From positions 1-46,511 of the forward strand of contig CAMBDK010000012.1 of the NCBI GenBank assembly GCA_945865315.1: 46,511 nt of DNA, given 5' to 3'. A program made the position numbers and the translations under genes. How positions within the stretch are numbered: the first letter of the stretch is position 1; the number at the start of each line of letters is the position of its first letter. This DNA comes from Chitinophaga pinensis. GTDB lineage: Bacteria; Bacteroidota; Bacteroidia; 2-12-FULL-35-15. Under the pieces are notes generated by a model that worked only from the letters and a program-made list of their open reading frames with translations, was not told the DNA's origin and did not search any database. Below, one piece after another: positions 1-7,393 of the stretch.

Positions 1-54
1 CCGGGCCATGCGGTTTAAATTTCATCGGTAAATTCTAAGTTAAGAAGGTATTTC

Positions 55-181
55 ATAGGGGAGTTCTAAAAATTAGAATTTTTTAGGCAGACAAATTTTT
101 AAAAGCGCAGTTTACTTGGGTAAATGAGCATTTTAAAAATGAAGTCTAACGACAAAAAGGCAATTTTTAGAACTTCCCTAT
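55..181. repeat. MITE-like element with 20-bp terminal inverted repeats
   Basis: Positions 55-74 and 162-181 are inverted copies of each other with 19 of 20 bases matching (ATAGGG, then GGAGTT or GAAGTT, then CTAAAAATT). They enclose about 87 bp that holds no gene. Inside, positions 95-140 form a second AT-rich hairpin around TTTAC/GTAAA. The outer arm resembles the sequence at 1758-1776 beside a transposase remnant. A non-autonomous derivative of that element is therefore likely, with TA possibly the duplicated target. The mobility is inferred, not shown. Confidence 0.55.
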
Positions 182-186
182 AGAAT

Positions 187-222
187 AAAAAAAGCTCCTT
201 GGCAGTGCCAGGAGCTTTTTTT
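187..222 (-). terminator. Rho-independent terminator after the T9SS protein gene
   Basis: A hairpin with AGCTCC/GGAGCT and TGGCA/TGCCA arms (one bulged base) is flanked by A and T runs on both sides. It could therefore stop transcription in either direction. It lies about 20 bp beyond the stop codon of the minus-strand gene at 243-1727. Confidence 0.85.
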
Positions 223-242
223 ATTATTTAATTTTTTTATTT

Positions 243-1727
243 CTATTTACGTATAATTTTAAATATTTTACTTTCCCCTTCCTTGCTTGTAACTTTAGCA
301 AAATAAACACCTTTTGCTAGGCTGTTAATGTCAATGGTTTGCTGTTGGCTGTTTAACCCTGTTGTTAGAACATTTCCTCCAATTACATTAACTATGTTTA
401 GTATTGGGCTGGATATGGCATTAAATTTATGTTTAACAGTGATTAAGCCCTCAGAAGGATTTGGATAAATTTCAATTGCTAAAATTTTATTTTCTTTTAT
501 TCCAGCTATCGAAGGGTCATAAGTGTTTTTTATCACGGTAATATTAGTAGTTTGTTTTACAGGAGTACCATTATCAGAGGCAACTACAGTTACATAATAA
601 AAATTTTCTGCAAGATTCTGTGAAGTAAACGTACAGGTGTATTCTATAAAAGTAGGGGTATTCATGCTCATTACGTACGAAAAGTTTGCAGGAGCATTAC
701 AGGTAAGGCTTGCTGATACGGTTTGGTTAATTTCCGGAGTACTTACAGAAATTTTAAATATTGCTTCAGAAGCGTTGGTGCGCAAAGTGTCGCCGGTATA
801 AACATCAATTGTATCACATAAATTATTGTTAATAACTAATGGAGGAATATTCCCAGTACTAGCAATATCAAAATACATTCCCTGGTTATCCAAAAAGTCA
901 ACACTGTCGGTTGCATTATATGGGCCATCAAAAATATTGCCTGCCTGATCAAATCTACCTACTTGAAAATAATCGGTTCCATTGCCTTGGTTAACACCAG
1001 CAGTAGCAGGAGAGCCTCCAAAACCATTAACGCCTCCAGATGCTGAGCCTGTTGTCCATTGCATATCGCCATAACAAAATGAAACATTGTTTCCGCTCGG
1101 CAATAATGTGTCGGAGCCGTTTGTAATAACTAATTGAAAGGTGTTTTTCTTGTCTGATTGAGAGTTGTAATAGCCAACATTGTCCCACTTAACAATCATT
1201 GCTGTAGGAGTAATTTTATAGTATACAATTCCACTTGCCGAATCACGTGTATCCACATCGCCCCAGAATGGCGCTATCATATTGAAGATGGAGCTTGGGA
1301 AAGAGTCCGAAGTGTAAGTATAATAGGGAGATATAAAAGAGATATTCCCGTTATTATTTATGAATACGGAGTCGTAATTTGTACCAAAAAAATTAAATGA
1401 AAAAGGAAGGGTTATGGCACTAGTATACCCATCATCATTTCTAAACTCAAGATCAAAAGAATCAACGCCATTAAAAGGAACAATAGAAAAAGAGGTATCC
1501 AAAGGAATCATGCAGCTGCATATAGAGCTTCGGGAAGATAAAATATCAAAAGTAGGTTTTACTGATGACTGGTTATTTTGGTTTTTCACAAAAGCGTAAT
1601 TCTTAGATAAATCAAGCTGGTGGTTTTTCTTTAATACATCATACTGCTGCGGGGTAATATTCACAGTGTTTTGAGCATTGCCCAAAATAGAACCGGAACA
1701 TGCGAAAATTAGTAGTAGTTTTTTCAT
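243..1727 (-). CDS. T9SS type A sorted surface protein with nidogen-like domain
   Basis: This is a secreted 494-residue protein of unknown exact role, probably displayed at the cell surface. Residues 1-18 form a signal peptide. Residues ~95-200 read like a nidogen (NIDO)-type extracellular domain, with GYTSAITLPF, a FFGTNYDSVFINNNG block and APFWGDVDTR. A cadherin- or Ig-like segment follows at ~300-400 (VVASDNGTPV). The last ~75 residues begin IYPNPSEG and end ESKIFKIIRK, the standard type A C-terminal signal recognised by the type IX secretion system. It stands alone, followed by a strong terminator. NIDO domains occur in adhesion proteins, so attachment is a reasonable but unproven guess. 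Confidence 0.85.
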   Translation of the reverse strand: MKKLLLIFACSGSILGNAQNTVNITPQQYDVLKKNHQLDLSKNYAFVKNQNNQSSVKPTFDILSSRSSICSCMIPLDTSFSIVPFNGVDSFDLEFRNDDGYTSAITLPFSFNFFGTNYDSVFINNNGNISFISPYYTYTSDSFPSSIFNMIAPFWGDVDTRDSASGIVYYKITPTAMIVKWDNVGYYNSQSDKKNTFQLVITNGSDTLLPSGNNVSFCYGDMQWTTGSASGGVNGFGGSPATAGVNQGNGTDYFQVGRFDQAGNIFDGPYNATDSVDFLDNQGMYFDIASTGNIPPLVINNNLCDTIDVYTGDTLRTNASEAIFKISVSTPEINQTVSASLTCNAPANFSYVMSMNTPTFIEYTCTFTSQNLAENFYYVTVVASDNGTPVKQTTNITVIKNTYDPSIAGIKENKILAIEIYPNPSEGLITVKHKFNAISSPILNIVNVIGGNVLTTGLNSQQQTIDINSLAKGVYFAKVTSKEGESKIFKIIRK

Positions 1728-1757
1728 GTGTTTTAATTTATTAGGGTTAGTATTAAT

Positions 1758-1788
1758 TTATAGGGAGGTTCTGAAAATTGATTTTTTT
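1758..1788. repeat. Solitary IS end-like sequence
   Basis: TATAGGGAGGTTCTGAAAATT closely resembles the terminal repeats at 55-74 and 162-181 (TATAGGGAAGTTCTAAAAATT read outward-in). It lies ~170 bp beyond the C-terminal end of a transposase remnant on the same side expected for an element end. I could not find a matching inverted partner upstream of position 2287, so the element is incomplete. Confidence 0.4.
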
Positions 1789-1960
1789 TATTTTTGACTC
1801 AAAAAAATCATCGAACCCGTCAAACGATCTTCTGAAAATCAAAACTAATGTAATATTTTTATTTTGAATTATTGTATAAACTTCTATTTATTTTTTAAAA
1901 GCATGTCTATCACCTATTTATTTTTATTGGTTTTGGAAGAATTACATGCTAATAAGTAAA

Positions 1961-2209
1961 TTAATTGTAAGTTAAATTTCTCAGTTTAATTATTCCCCCC
2001 CTGCTCATACAATGCCAATTGAACATGTAAATAATCCATTCACGTTTTGTTCCATAAAAACGAAATACCTGCTCTACTGGTGCCCGTGTTTTTGATTTTT
2101 CTATGTTATTAGTTTTTTTTACTCTTTTACTGTTGTATCTTGTGCATAAGCAGTATTTTAATTGATGGGTTAAAAATTCAAAAAAATATGCTGTATTTTT
2201 TGGGGACAT
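1961..2209 (-). pseudogene. Transposase C-terminal remnant, IS5-like
   Basis: The 82-codon frame contains KSKTRAPVEQVFRF and, near its end, IIKLRNLTYN. These match in order the C-terminal DDE-domain landmarks of IS5-family transposases, where a RARVEHVFGF-like segment with the catalytic Glu is followed by KAxxGLxNLTYN. The upstream catalytic domain is absent, and the N-terminal 35 residues do not look like transposase. I read it as a decayed fragment rather than a live gene. The family assignment rests on two short motifs only. Confidence 0.5.
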
Positions 2210-2286
2210 AATTTTTTTATTGTATTCTTGTAATCTAATTTAAGCAGCAGTTTTAAGTTTTTATTTTTTTTGTATTAAAAATAACA

Positions 2287-2592
2287 ATGATGAAAAAGAT
2301 TTTTTTGATAATAGTATTTTTGATAGGCTTAAAAAACTTTTCTTATTCTCAGTTTGCAGGCAAGGGCGGTAGCGAAAAATCGGGAAGCTTTTTCTCTCGT
2401 ATCTTTCGTGGTGGCCAAAAGCCGCTAAAGCAAACCCAGCATTTTGGCAAACAAAAAAAAGACCCAAATTTAAAAAACAATGGCACCTCTTATAAAAGTG
2501 GAGGCCAAACTAATTATGTTGTAAATAATGATGGTTTTGGCACTGCAAAACAAAGCAAAATGAGCATACGTAGGAAAAGAAGAGCCCGATAA
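2287..2592 (+). CDS. Small basic secreted protein, unknown function
   Basis: This 101-residue protein has a clear signal peptide (residues 1-21, ending NFSYSQ). The short mature part is rich in Gly, Lys, Asn, Gln and Arg and ends RRKRRAR. It has a repeated phenylalanine/glycine flavour (FAGKGGSEKSGSFFSRIFRGG) and no cysteines or recognisable domain. Two consecutive Met codons open the frame, and I take the first. It probably folds poorly on its own and could bind nucleic acid, polysaccharide or the cell envelope. It lies between an IS remnant and the dehydrogenase gene, without a clear promoter. Confidence 0.6.
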   Translation: MMKKIFLIIVFLIGLKNFSYSQFAGKGGSEKSGSFFSRIFRGGQKPLKQTQHFGKQKKDPNLKNNGTSYKSGGQTNYVVNNDGFGTAKQSKMSIRRKRRAR

Positions 2593-2682
2593 CATTATAT
2601 AAGCAACTTAGATCTTTTTTTATAATAATCAGTTTTTCTTTTTCCATTTCTTATCATAGGCAATCCTCCAAAAGATGCTAAT

Positions 2683-3627
2683 ATGAAAATTCTATTTATA
2701 GATTCAAATCACCCTATACTTTGCGAAACATTGCTTAATGCAGGTCATACTTGTGACTTAAATTACAGCTGGACAAAAGAAGACATTAGCAATAATATCT
2801 ATCAATACGATGGAATTATTATACGTAGTAAAATAAAAATCACAAAGGAAATTATTGATAAAGGCAAAAATTTAAAATTTATTGCTCGCGCAGGGGCTGG
2901 CTTGGAAAATATTGACGTGGCATATGCTAAAAAAAAGGGAATTGTTTGTTTGCATGCCCCCGAAGGCAATAGAGACGCGCTTGCCGAGCATGCCATCGGG
3001 ATGCTGTTGGCTCTTTTTAATAATTTATGCAAGGCTAATAAGGAGGTGCGGGAAGGAGAGTGGTTAAGGGAAGAAAATAGAGGCGTTGAATTAAAAGGAA
3101 AAACGATTGGCATTATTGGCTATGGCAATATGGGGGCCGCTTTTTCTAATCTATTAAGGAATTTTGGAGTGAAGGTGTTGGCATATGATAAATACAAAAG
3201 TAATTTTGGAGATGATTTTATTATAGAAACAAGCCTCAATCAAATATTCGAAAATGCCGATATCTTAAGCTTGCATGCACCTTTAACTACTGAAACTCAA
3301 AATCTAATTAATGATACTTTTATTCGGAGTTTTAAAAAAAATATTTATATCATCAATACTGCCCGAGGTAAATGCTTAAATACTGCCGATTTAGTAAAAA
3401 ATATGCAATCGGGAAAAGTTGTGGGCGCATGTTTAGATGTGTTAGAGTATGAAGACCTTTCTTTCGAAAAATTAGAAAAAAATAATCTTCCTGCCCCTTT
3501 TCAGTATTTAATAAATAGCGAAAAGGTGATTTTATCCCCTCATATTGCAGGATGGACAGCCGAAAGCAACTTTAAAATAGCAAGTATTCTGGCAGAGAAA
3601 ATAAAAGAAGAAATAAAAAATATATAA
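2683..3627 (+). CDS. D-isomer-specific 2-hydroxyacid dehydrogenase
   Basis: This cytosolic NAD(P)-dependent oxidoreductase interconverts a D-2-hydroxyacid and its 2-oxoacid. It has 314 residues, the usual length for the short (SerA/GhrB-like) form without a regulatory ACT domain. The nucleotide-binding loop is IGIIGYGNMG (~143-152). The substrate Arg lies in INTARGK (~231), the acidic relay residue is expected near LEYEDL, and the catalytic His is H287 in SPHIAGWT. The N-terminal half carries the typical RAGAGLENID signature. Phosphoglycerate dehydrogenase is one possible role, but no serC or serB is nearby, so the substrate stays open. A dispersed repeat follows it. Confidence 0.85.
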   Translation: MKILFIDSNHPILCETLLNAGHTCDLNYSWTKEDISNNIYQYDGIIIRSKIKITKEIIDKGKNLKFIARAGAGLENIDVAYAKKKGIVCLHAPEGNRDALAEHAIGMLLALFNNLCKANKEVREGEWLREENRGVELKGKTIGIIGYGNMGAAFSNLLRNFGVKVLAYDKYKSNFGDDFIIETSLNQIFENADILSLHAPLTTETQNLINDTFIRSFKKNIYIINTARGKCLNTADLVKNMQSGKVVGACLDVLEYEDLSFEKLEKNNLPAPFQYLINSEKVILSPHIAGWTAESNFKIASILAEKIKEEIKNI

Positions 3628-3685
3628 AAAGAGTGATATACAATAGGGTGTTTTTAAAATTCTTTATTAAGTATAAATCATTTCA

Positions 3686-3928
3686 CTAAGGAAAGCTTTC
3701 AAAATAATTTCGACAAAACAGATATATTAATAAAAACAGATGATTTTATTTTTTAGCAAAAAATATGCTTATGAAAAAGCGCTTGAGGAATTAACAAACG
3801 CGATGCAGGATTGCAAGTGGGGAGGAATTGTTTGTTCTTTATTTTTTGTTTCTTTTGTATCAAGACAAAAGTAAAACAGACAGTTTTTGAACCATTTAAT
3901 TTTAGGATTTATTTTGAAAACTTCACTA
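3686..3928 (+). repeat. Dispersed repeat family A, copy 1
   Basis: About 240 bp of non-coding sequence recurs in inverted orientation at 25873-26115 and, with its left ~50 bp missing, at 33300-33500. By eye the copies are well over 80% identical. Landmarks are ATTAATAAAAACAG, GTGGGGAGGAAT and TTTTTGAACCATTTAATTT. Two internal hairpins are conserved: AACAAAC...GTTTGTT, and TTTCTTTTGT-loop-ACAAAAG. The family is described further under findings. Confidence 0.85.
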
Positions 3929-4095
3929 AACGGCTTTTTTCACCTAACCAATAGATAAAAATAATAATAGATTTAAGAAAAAAAACAGAAACAAAAAGCA
4001 TTCTTAAAAGAACTAAGATGTTCAACTTTAGCTTACTCTTTGTTTACCTTTAAATTAGATTTTTTTTAAAAATATTAAATTACAAAAGCAAAAAA

Positions 4096-4899
4096 ATGAA
4101 ATACGCGGAATTTAAAAAAATAAAAATACACTTTACCGATACAGGAAAAGGGCGCGTATTAGTTTTAGTACATGGTTTTTTGGGCTCGCATGAAATATGG
4201 CACGGGTTTGTAAAAAAACTTTCCAAAAAATTCCGCGTTATCTGCATTGATTTGCCTGGTCATGGTAACACCCAATGTATTGGCTATTATCACAGCATGG
4301 AACTGCTAGCTCAAAGTGTAAAATCAGTACTTGATAGGGTAGGGGTTAGGCGTTATGTAATTGTAGGGCACTCTATGGGAGGCTATGCAGCATTAGCTTT
4401 TGCTGAACTTTTTCCCGAAAATATGAGTGGATTGTGTTTGTTTCATTCTATGTCTTATTCCGATTCCGTGGAAAAGAAAAAAGAAAGAGAAAGAATTATT
4501 CGAATAGTTAAAAAGGAACACCAGCCTTATGTTAATGACGCAATTACTTCCTTGTTTGCTTTCGAAAACCTAGGGAAATTAAAAACAGAACTTGATAAAG
4601 CAAAAGAAATTGCAGCCAAAGTTTCCAAACAGGCTGTTATTAATAGCTTAGAAGGGATGAAAGAGCGCAAAAGCAGGGATATGATATTAAAGTTTGCAGA
4701 ATATCCCATATTATTTATTTTAGGGAAGAAGGATAGCGTAATTAATTATGAAATAATGTATCCACAAATAGGGCTTTGTATGTATCCATCCGTATTAATA
4801 CTAGAAGATGCAGGGCACATGGGTTTTTATGAATCGCCCCAAGAAACAGTAACAGAGTTGGAACATTTTGCGATGCGCTGTTTCAACAAAAAGTTTTAG
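4096..4899 (+). CDS. Alpha/beta hydrolase
   Basis: This 267-residue cytosolic alpha/beta-hydrolase-fold enzyme has no signal peptide. The oxyanion segment is LVHGFLGSHEIW (~24-35). The nucleophile is S93 in GHSMGG, the acid is Asp ~213 in LGKKDS, and the His is H241 in DAGHMG, so the catalytic triad is complete. The fold includes C-C hydrolases, esterases and haloperoxidase-like enzymes, and sequence alone does not tell which substrate is used. The gene stands alone and converges on moaA. An AT-rich leader of ~160 bp separates it from repeat A. Confidence 0.8.
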   Translation: MKYAEFKKIKIHFTDTGKGRVLVLVHGFLGSHEIWHGFVKKLSKKFRVICIDLPGHGNTQCIGYYHSMELLAQSVKSVLDRVGVRRYVIVGHSMGGYAALAFAELFPENMSGLCLFHSMSYSDSVEKKKERERIIRIVKKEHQPYVNDAITSLFAFENLGKLKTELDKAKEIAAKVSKQAVINSLEGMKERKSRDMILKFAEYPILFILGKKDSVINYEIMYPQIGLCMYPSVLILEDAGHMGFYESPQETVTELEHFAMRCFNKKF

Positions 4900-4979
4900 G
4901 CATGCAAGTCGCAATCAAAAAGCTAAATTAAATTATATTTATTATGATGTATTAGAATATAGCATCTCTTTGTTTTATG

Positions 4980-5951
4980 CTATCCTCCAATATGCAACAT
5001 GGATAAATCGCTGCCTACAAACTTTGTTTTCTTTTGGCCCAAGGCTTGTGTTAATTTTTTTATTAATACATTATCGTTTAGCAGACTATCCGTAATATTA
5101 ATTGGATTATTGTCGCTCAGGCAGCCATAAATATTTCCGTAACTATCTAGCCGCAGGCGATTACAGTCCTTGCAAAATGGGTGTGACTCATTTGAAATAA
5201 TACCAAATTGATATTGATCATTTGTAATCCAGTAACTGGCTGTGCCGCTAGGAGCTCTGCCGATAGGGGTATAAGCGTAGTGCAAGGCTATGGTATTTAA
5301 AATTTCGGCTTCTGAAAAAAACAATTGTTCGAAATTTTTATGTAAGTGCCCCATTTGCATTAATTCTAAAAAACGGATAACAATATTTCTGTTTTTACAA
5401 TATTCAAATAATTTTATAATTTGCTTATCGTTAACACCTTTCATTATCACGCAATTTAATTTAATTTGTATGCCCTGCTCTATCGCTTTATCTATTGCCA
5501 TAAGAACATTTTTTAGGTTACTGCGTTTGTTTATAATGGAATAAACGTCGGCATCCATTGCGTCTAAAGAAATATTTAAAGATGTTAGTCCGGCTTGTTT
5601 TAAATCGCTTAATTTGTTTGTTAATAATGTTCCGTTGGATGTCATTTTAATTTCTTGTATCCCAGCATCTTTAAGGCCTTTAATCAATGGTATTAAGTTT
5701 TTAAACAGAGTAGGTTCGCCACCTGTTAACCTAACACAATCAATATCAAGAATTGAATTTAATACGGTTACAATTTTAACATATTGTTCGACGGATAAAT
5801 TTTTTTGGTGATTTGTATTAATAGGGTAAATAATATTTTGTTTTGTTGTTGAAGTTTCCACGCAATAAGTACAAGCCAAATTGCAGGTGTTTGTTAAACT
5901 AATGCGCAGCGATTTAAAACTTCTACCAAAAGTATCGGTTATATTTATCAT
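4980..5951 (-). CDS. moaA: GTP 3',8-cyclase MoaA
   Basis: MoaA is the radical-SAM enzyme that turns GTP into (8S)-3',8-cyclo-7,8-dihydroguanosine triphosphate, the first step of molybdenum-cofactor synthesis. The protein has 323 residues, normal for MoaA. The N-terminal cluster cysteines are C23, C27 and C30 (TNTCNLACTYC). TGGEPTL is the SAM-binding GGE region. The C-terminal second cluster is CKDCNRLRLDSYGNIYGC. The chain ends in the Gly-Gly tail (MLHIGG) that MoaA needs for catalysis. No other cofactor gene lies in the window, so the rest of the pathway must be elsewhere. The MoeZ-type enzyme at 18.6 kb could also serve MoaD. Confidence 0.93.
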   Translation of the reverse strand: MINITDTFGRSFKSLRISLTNTCNLACTYCVETSTTKQNIIYPINTNHQKNLSVEQYVKIVTVLNSILDIDCVRLTGGEPTLFKNLIPLIKGLKDAGIQEIKMTSNGTLLTNKLSDLKQAGLTSLNISLDAMDADVYSIINKRSNLKNVLMAIDKAIEQGIQIKLNCVIMKGVNDKQIIKLFEYCKNRNIVIRFLELMQMGHLHKNFEQLFFSEAEILNTIALHYAYTPIGRAPSGTASYWITNDQYQFGIISNESHPFCKDCNRLRLDSYGNIYGCLSDNNPINITDSLLNDNVLIKKLTQALGQKKTKFVGSDLSMLHIGG

Positions 5952-6005
5952 ATTAATTCATCATTTTTTAAACACCCGTTATAATTATAGAACTAGTATT
6001 GTTAT

Positions 6006-6956
6006 TTACTGGTGCTCATTTATTTTCCAAGTCATCACCATCTTGTCGTCGCCAGCTGAAATCAGCTGGTTTTCATACTTGCCCCACAAAAGTTTATTAA
6101 CGGAATGGGTGTGTCCTCCGTATTTTTTATTGTCAATCCTAATAAGCAATTCAAAGTTTGTAGCATCCCATATTTTTATAGTTTTATCTCTACTCCCTGT
6201 TGCAAATTTTTTATTGTCGGGGCTAAATACAATACTATATATTGCGAAATTATGCGCCATAATATTTCTACTTAAGCTATAATTAGTATCAATTTCCCAT
6301 ATTTTTAAAGTGGCATCCCTCGATCCCGACAAAAGGTATTTGCCATTGGGGTGATAGCATACTGCATTAACAGAAAAATCTGTTAAGTGTTCATTTAAAA
6401 CAATCTTTTCTTCAAAAGTTTCAAAATCAAAAATCCGAATTGTTCCGTCGCCGCAACCAATAGCAGCTTCTTTCGAGCGAATATTAAAATCAACACTGCG
6501 TATCTTTTTATTACAAAGGCTTATTTGTTTAATAAGTGAGAAATCATTAATCGACCAAACGGATACAGATCCGTCAGCAGAGGCTACCCAAAAACACTCC
6601 CTTTCGTGTAAATATTGTATATCGTAAATTGATTGTTGGTGTAGCTTTAATAGTTTTATTTCTTTATTAATATTTAGATCAATAATGTGTACCCCCCCCA
6701 TAGATTGCCCTATAAGTATAAAATTTCTTTTAGGGATATATTTTATGGCCATAACCATAGCAGAGAATTTAGCAATAACTTTGTTTTCTTTCGGGTTGCT
6801 CAAATCCCACTCTACTAATATATTGTCACTGGCTCCCGAGAAAAAATATTGTTCTGACGAAGCTTCTTCCAAACTATAAATAGCCCCTGTGTGCCCGTGG
6901 AATTGAGTCGTTTTTTCTATACCTATTTTCGTTTCTTCGGTTTTCATATGCGACAA
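6006..6956 (-). CDS. WD40 repeat protein
   Basis: This 316-residue soluble beta-propeller of about seven WD40 blades has no signal peptide. Typical blade endings are seen: LVEWDLS, VSVWSI, IRIFDF, LKIWEI, IKIWDA and MTWKI. Several GH or H-x-x-V-N openings precede them (HTGAIYSLE, HNFAIYSIVF, GHTHSVNKLLW). It is likely a scaffold for protein interaction. No partner is evident from the neighbours: moaA lies downstream on the same strand with a 54-bp gap, possibly co-transcribed. The start could be Met1 or Met4. Confidence 0.85.
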   Translation of the reverse strand: MSHMKTEETKIGIEKTTQFHGHTGAIYSLEEASSEQYFFSGASDNILVEWDLSNPKENKVIAKFSAMVMAIKYIPKRNFILIGQSMGGVHIIDLNINKEIKLLKLHQQSIYDIQYLHERECFWVASADGSVSVWSINDFSLIKQISLCNKKIRSVDFNIRSKEAAIGCGDGTIRIFDFETFEEKIVLNEHLTDFSVNAVCYHPNGKYLLSGSRDATLKIWEIDTNYSLSRNIMAHNFAIYSIVFSPDNKKFATGSRDKTIKIWDATNFELLIRIDNKKYGGHTHSVNKLLWGKYENQLISAGDDKMVMTWKINEHQ

Positions 6957-7393
6957 ACAATTTTTTGTTTTTTAAAATGTTTTTTTTTTCGGAATCAATG
7001 TTGTAATGAATGCGACAAATGAAAAAATAAAAACATGCAAAGCTAGTGATGGAAAATATATTTTAATGCCAAATTACTCTTTTTTATTAAAAATAAAACT
7101 CGAAATATTCAAATCGATTAATACTGTGGAAACAAAAAACTAAATAAGGAGGGGCAAATACAATTATTGAAATTTAGAAGCAGCATTATATTTTTTTATA
7201 ATTCCTTTTTAATTAATACAATTTGCCAATGCCGGAAAGGCTTTAAGGGGGTTGTTTCATTCCATATATTTTTTATATTTTGAATCAATTAATTTTGAAA
7301 TAAATTGTGAATAAACTTGTGTACAAATGAATGCGGCAGCATCTAAATAATGTTAAATAATAATTAATTTCGTATATATTAATTACTAGCTAA
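6957..7393. other. Divergent intergenic region, no gene seen
   Basis: This is 437 bp of AT-rich sequence between the divergent WD40 and pgpH genes. The only structure I see is a small GCC-GGAAA-GGC hairpin near 7230. There is no convincing promoter, coding frame or repeat, but promoters for both genes should lie here. Confidence 0.5.
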
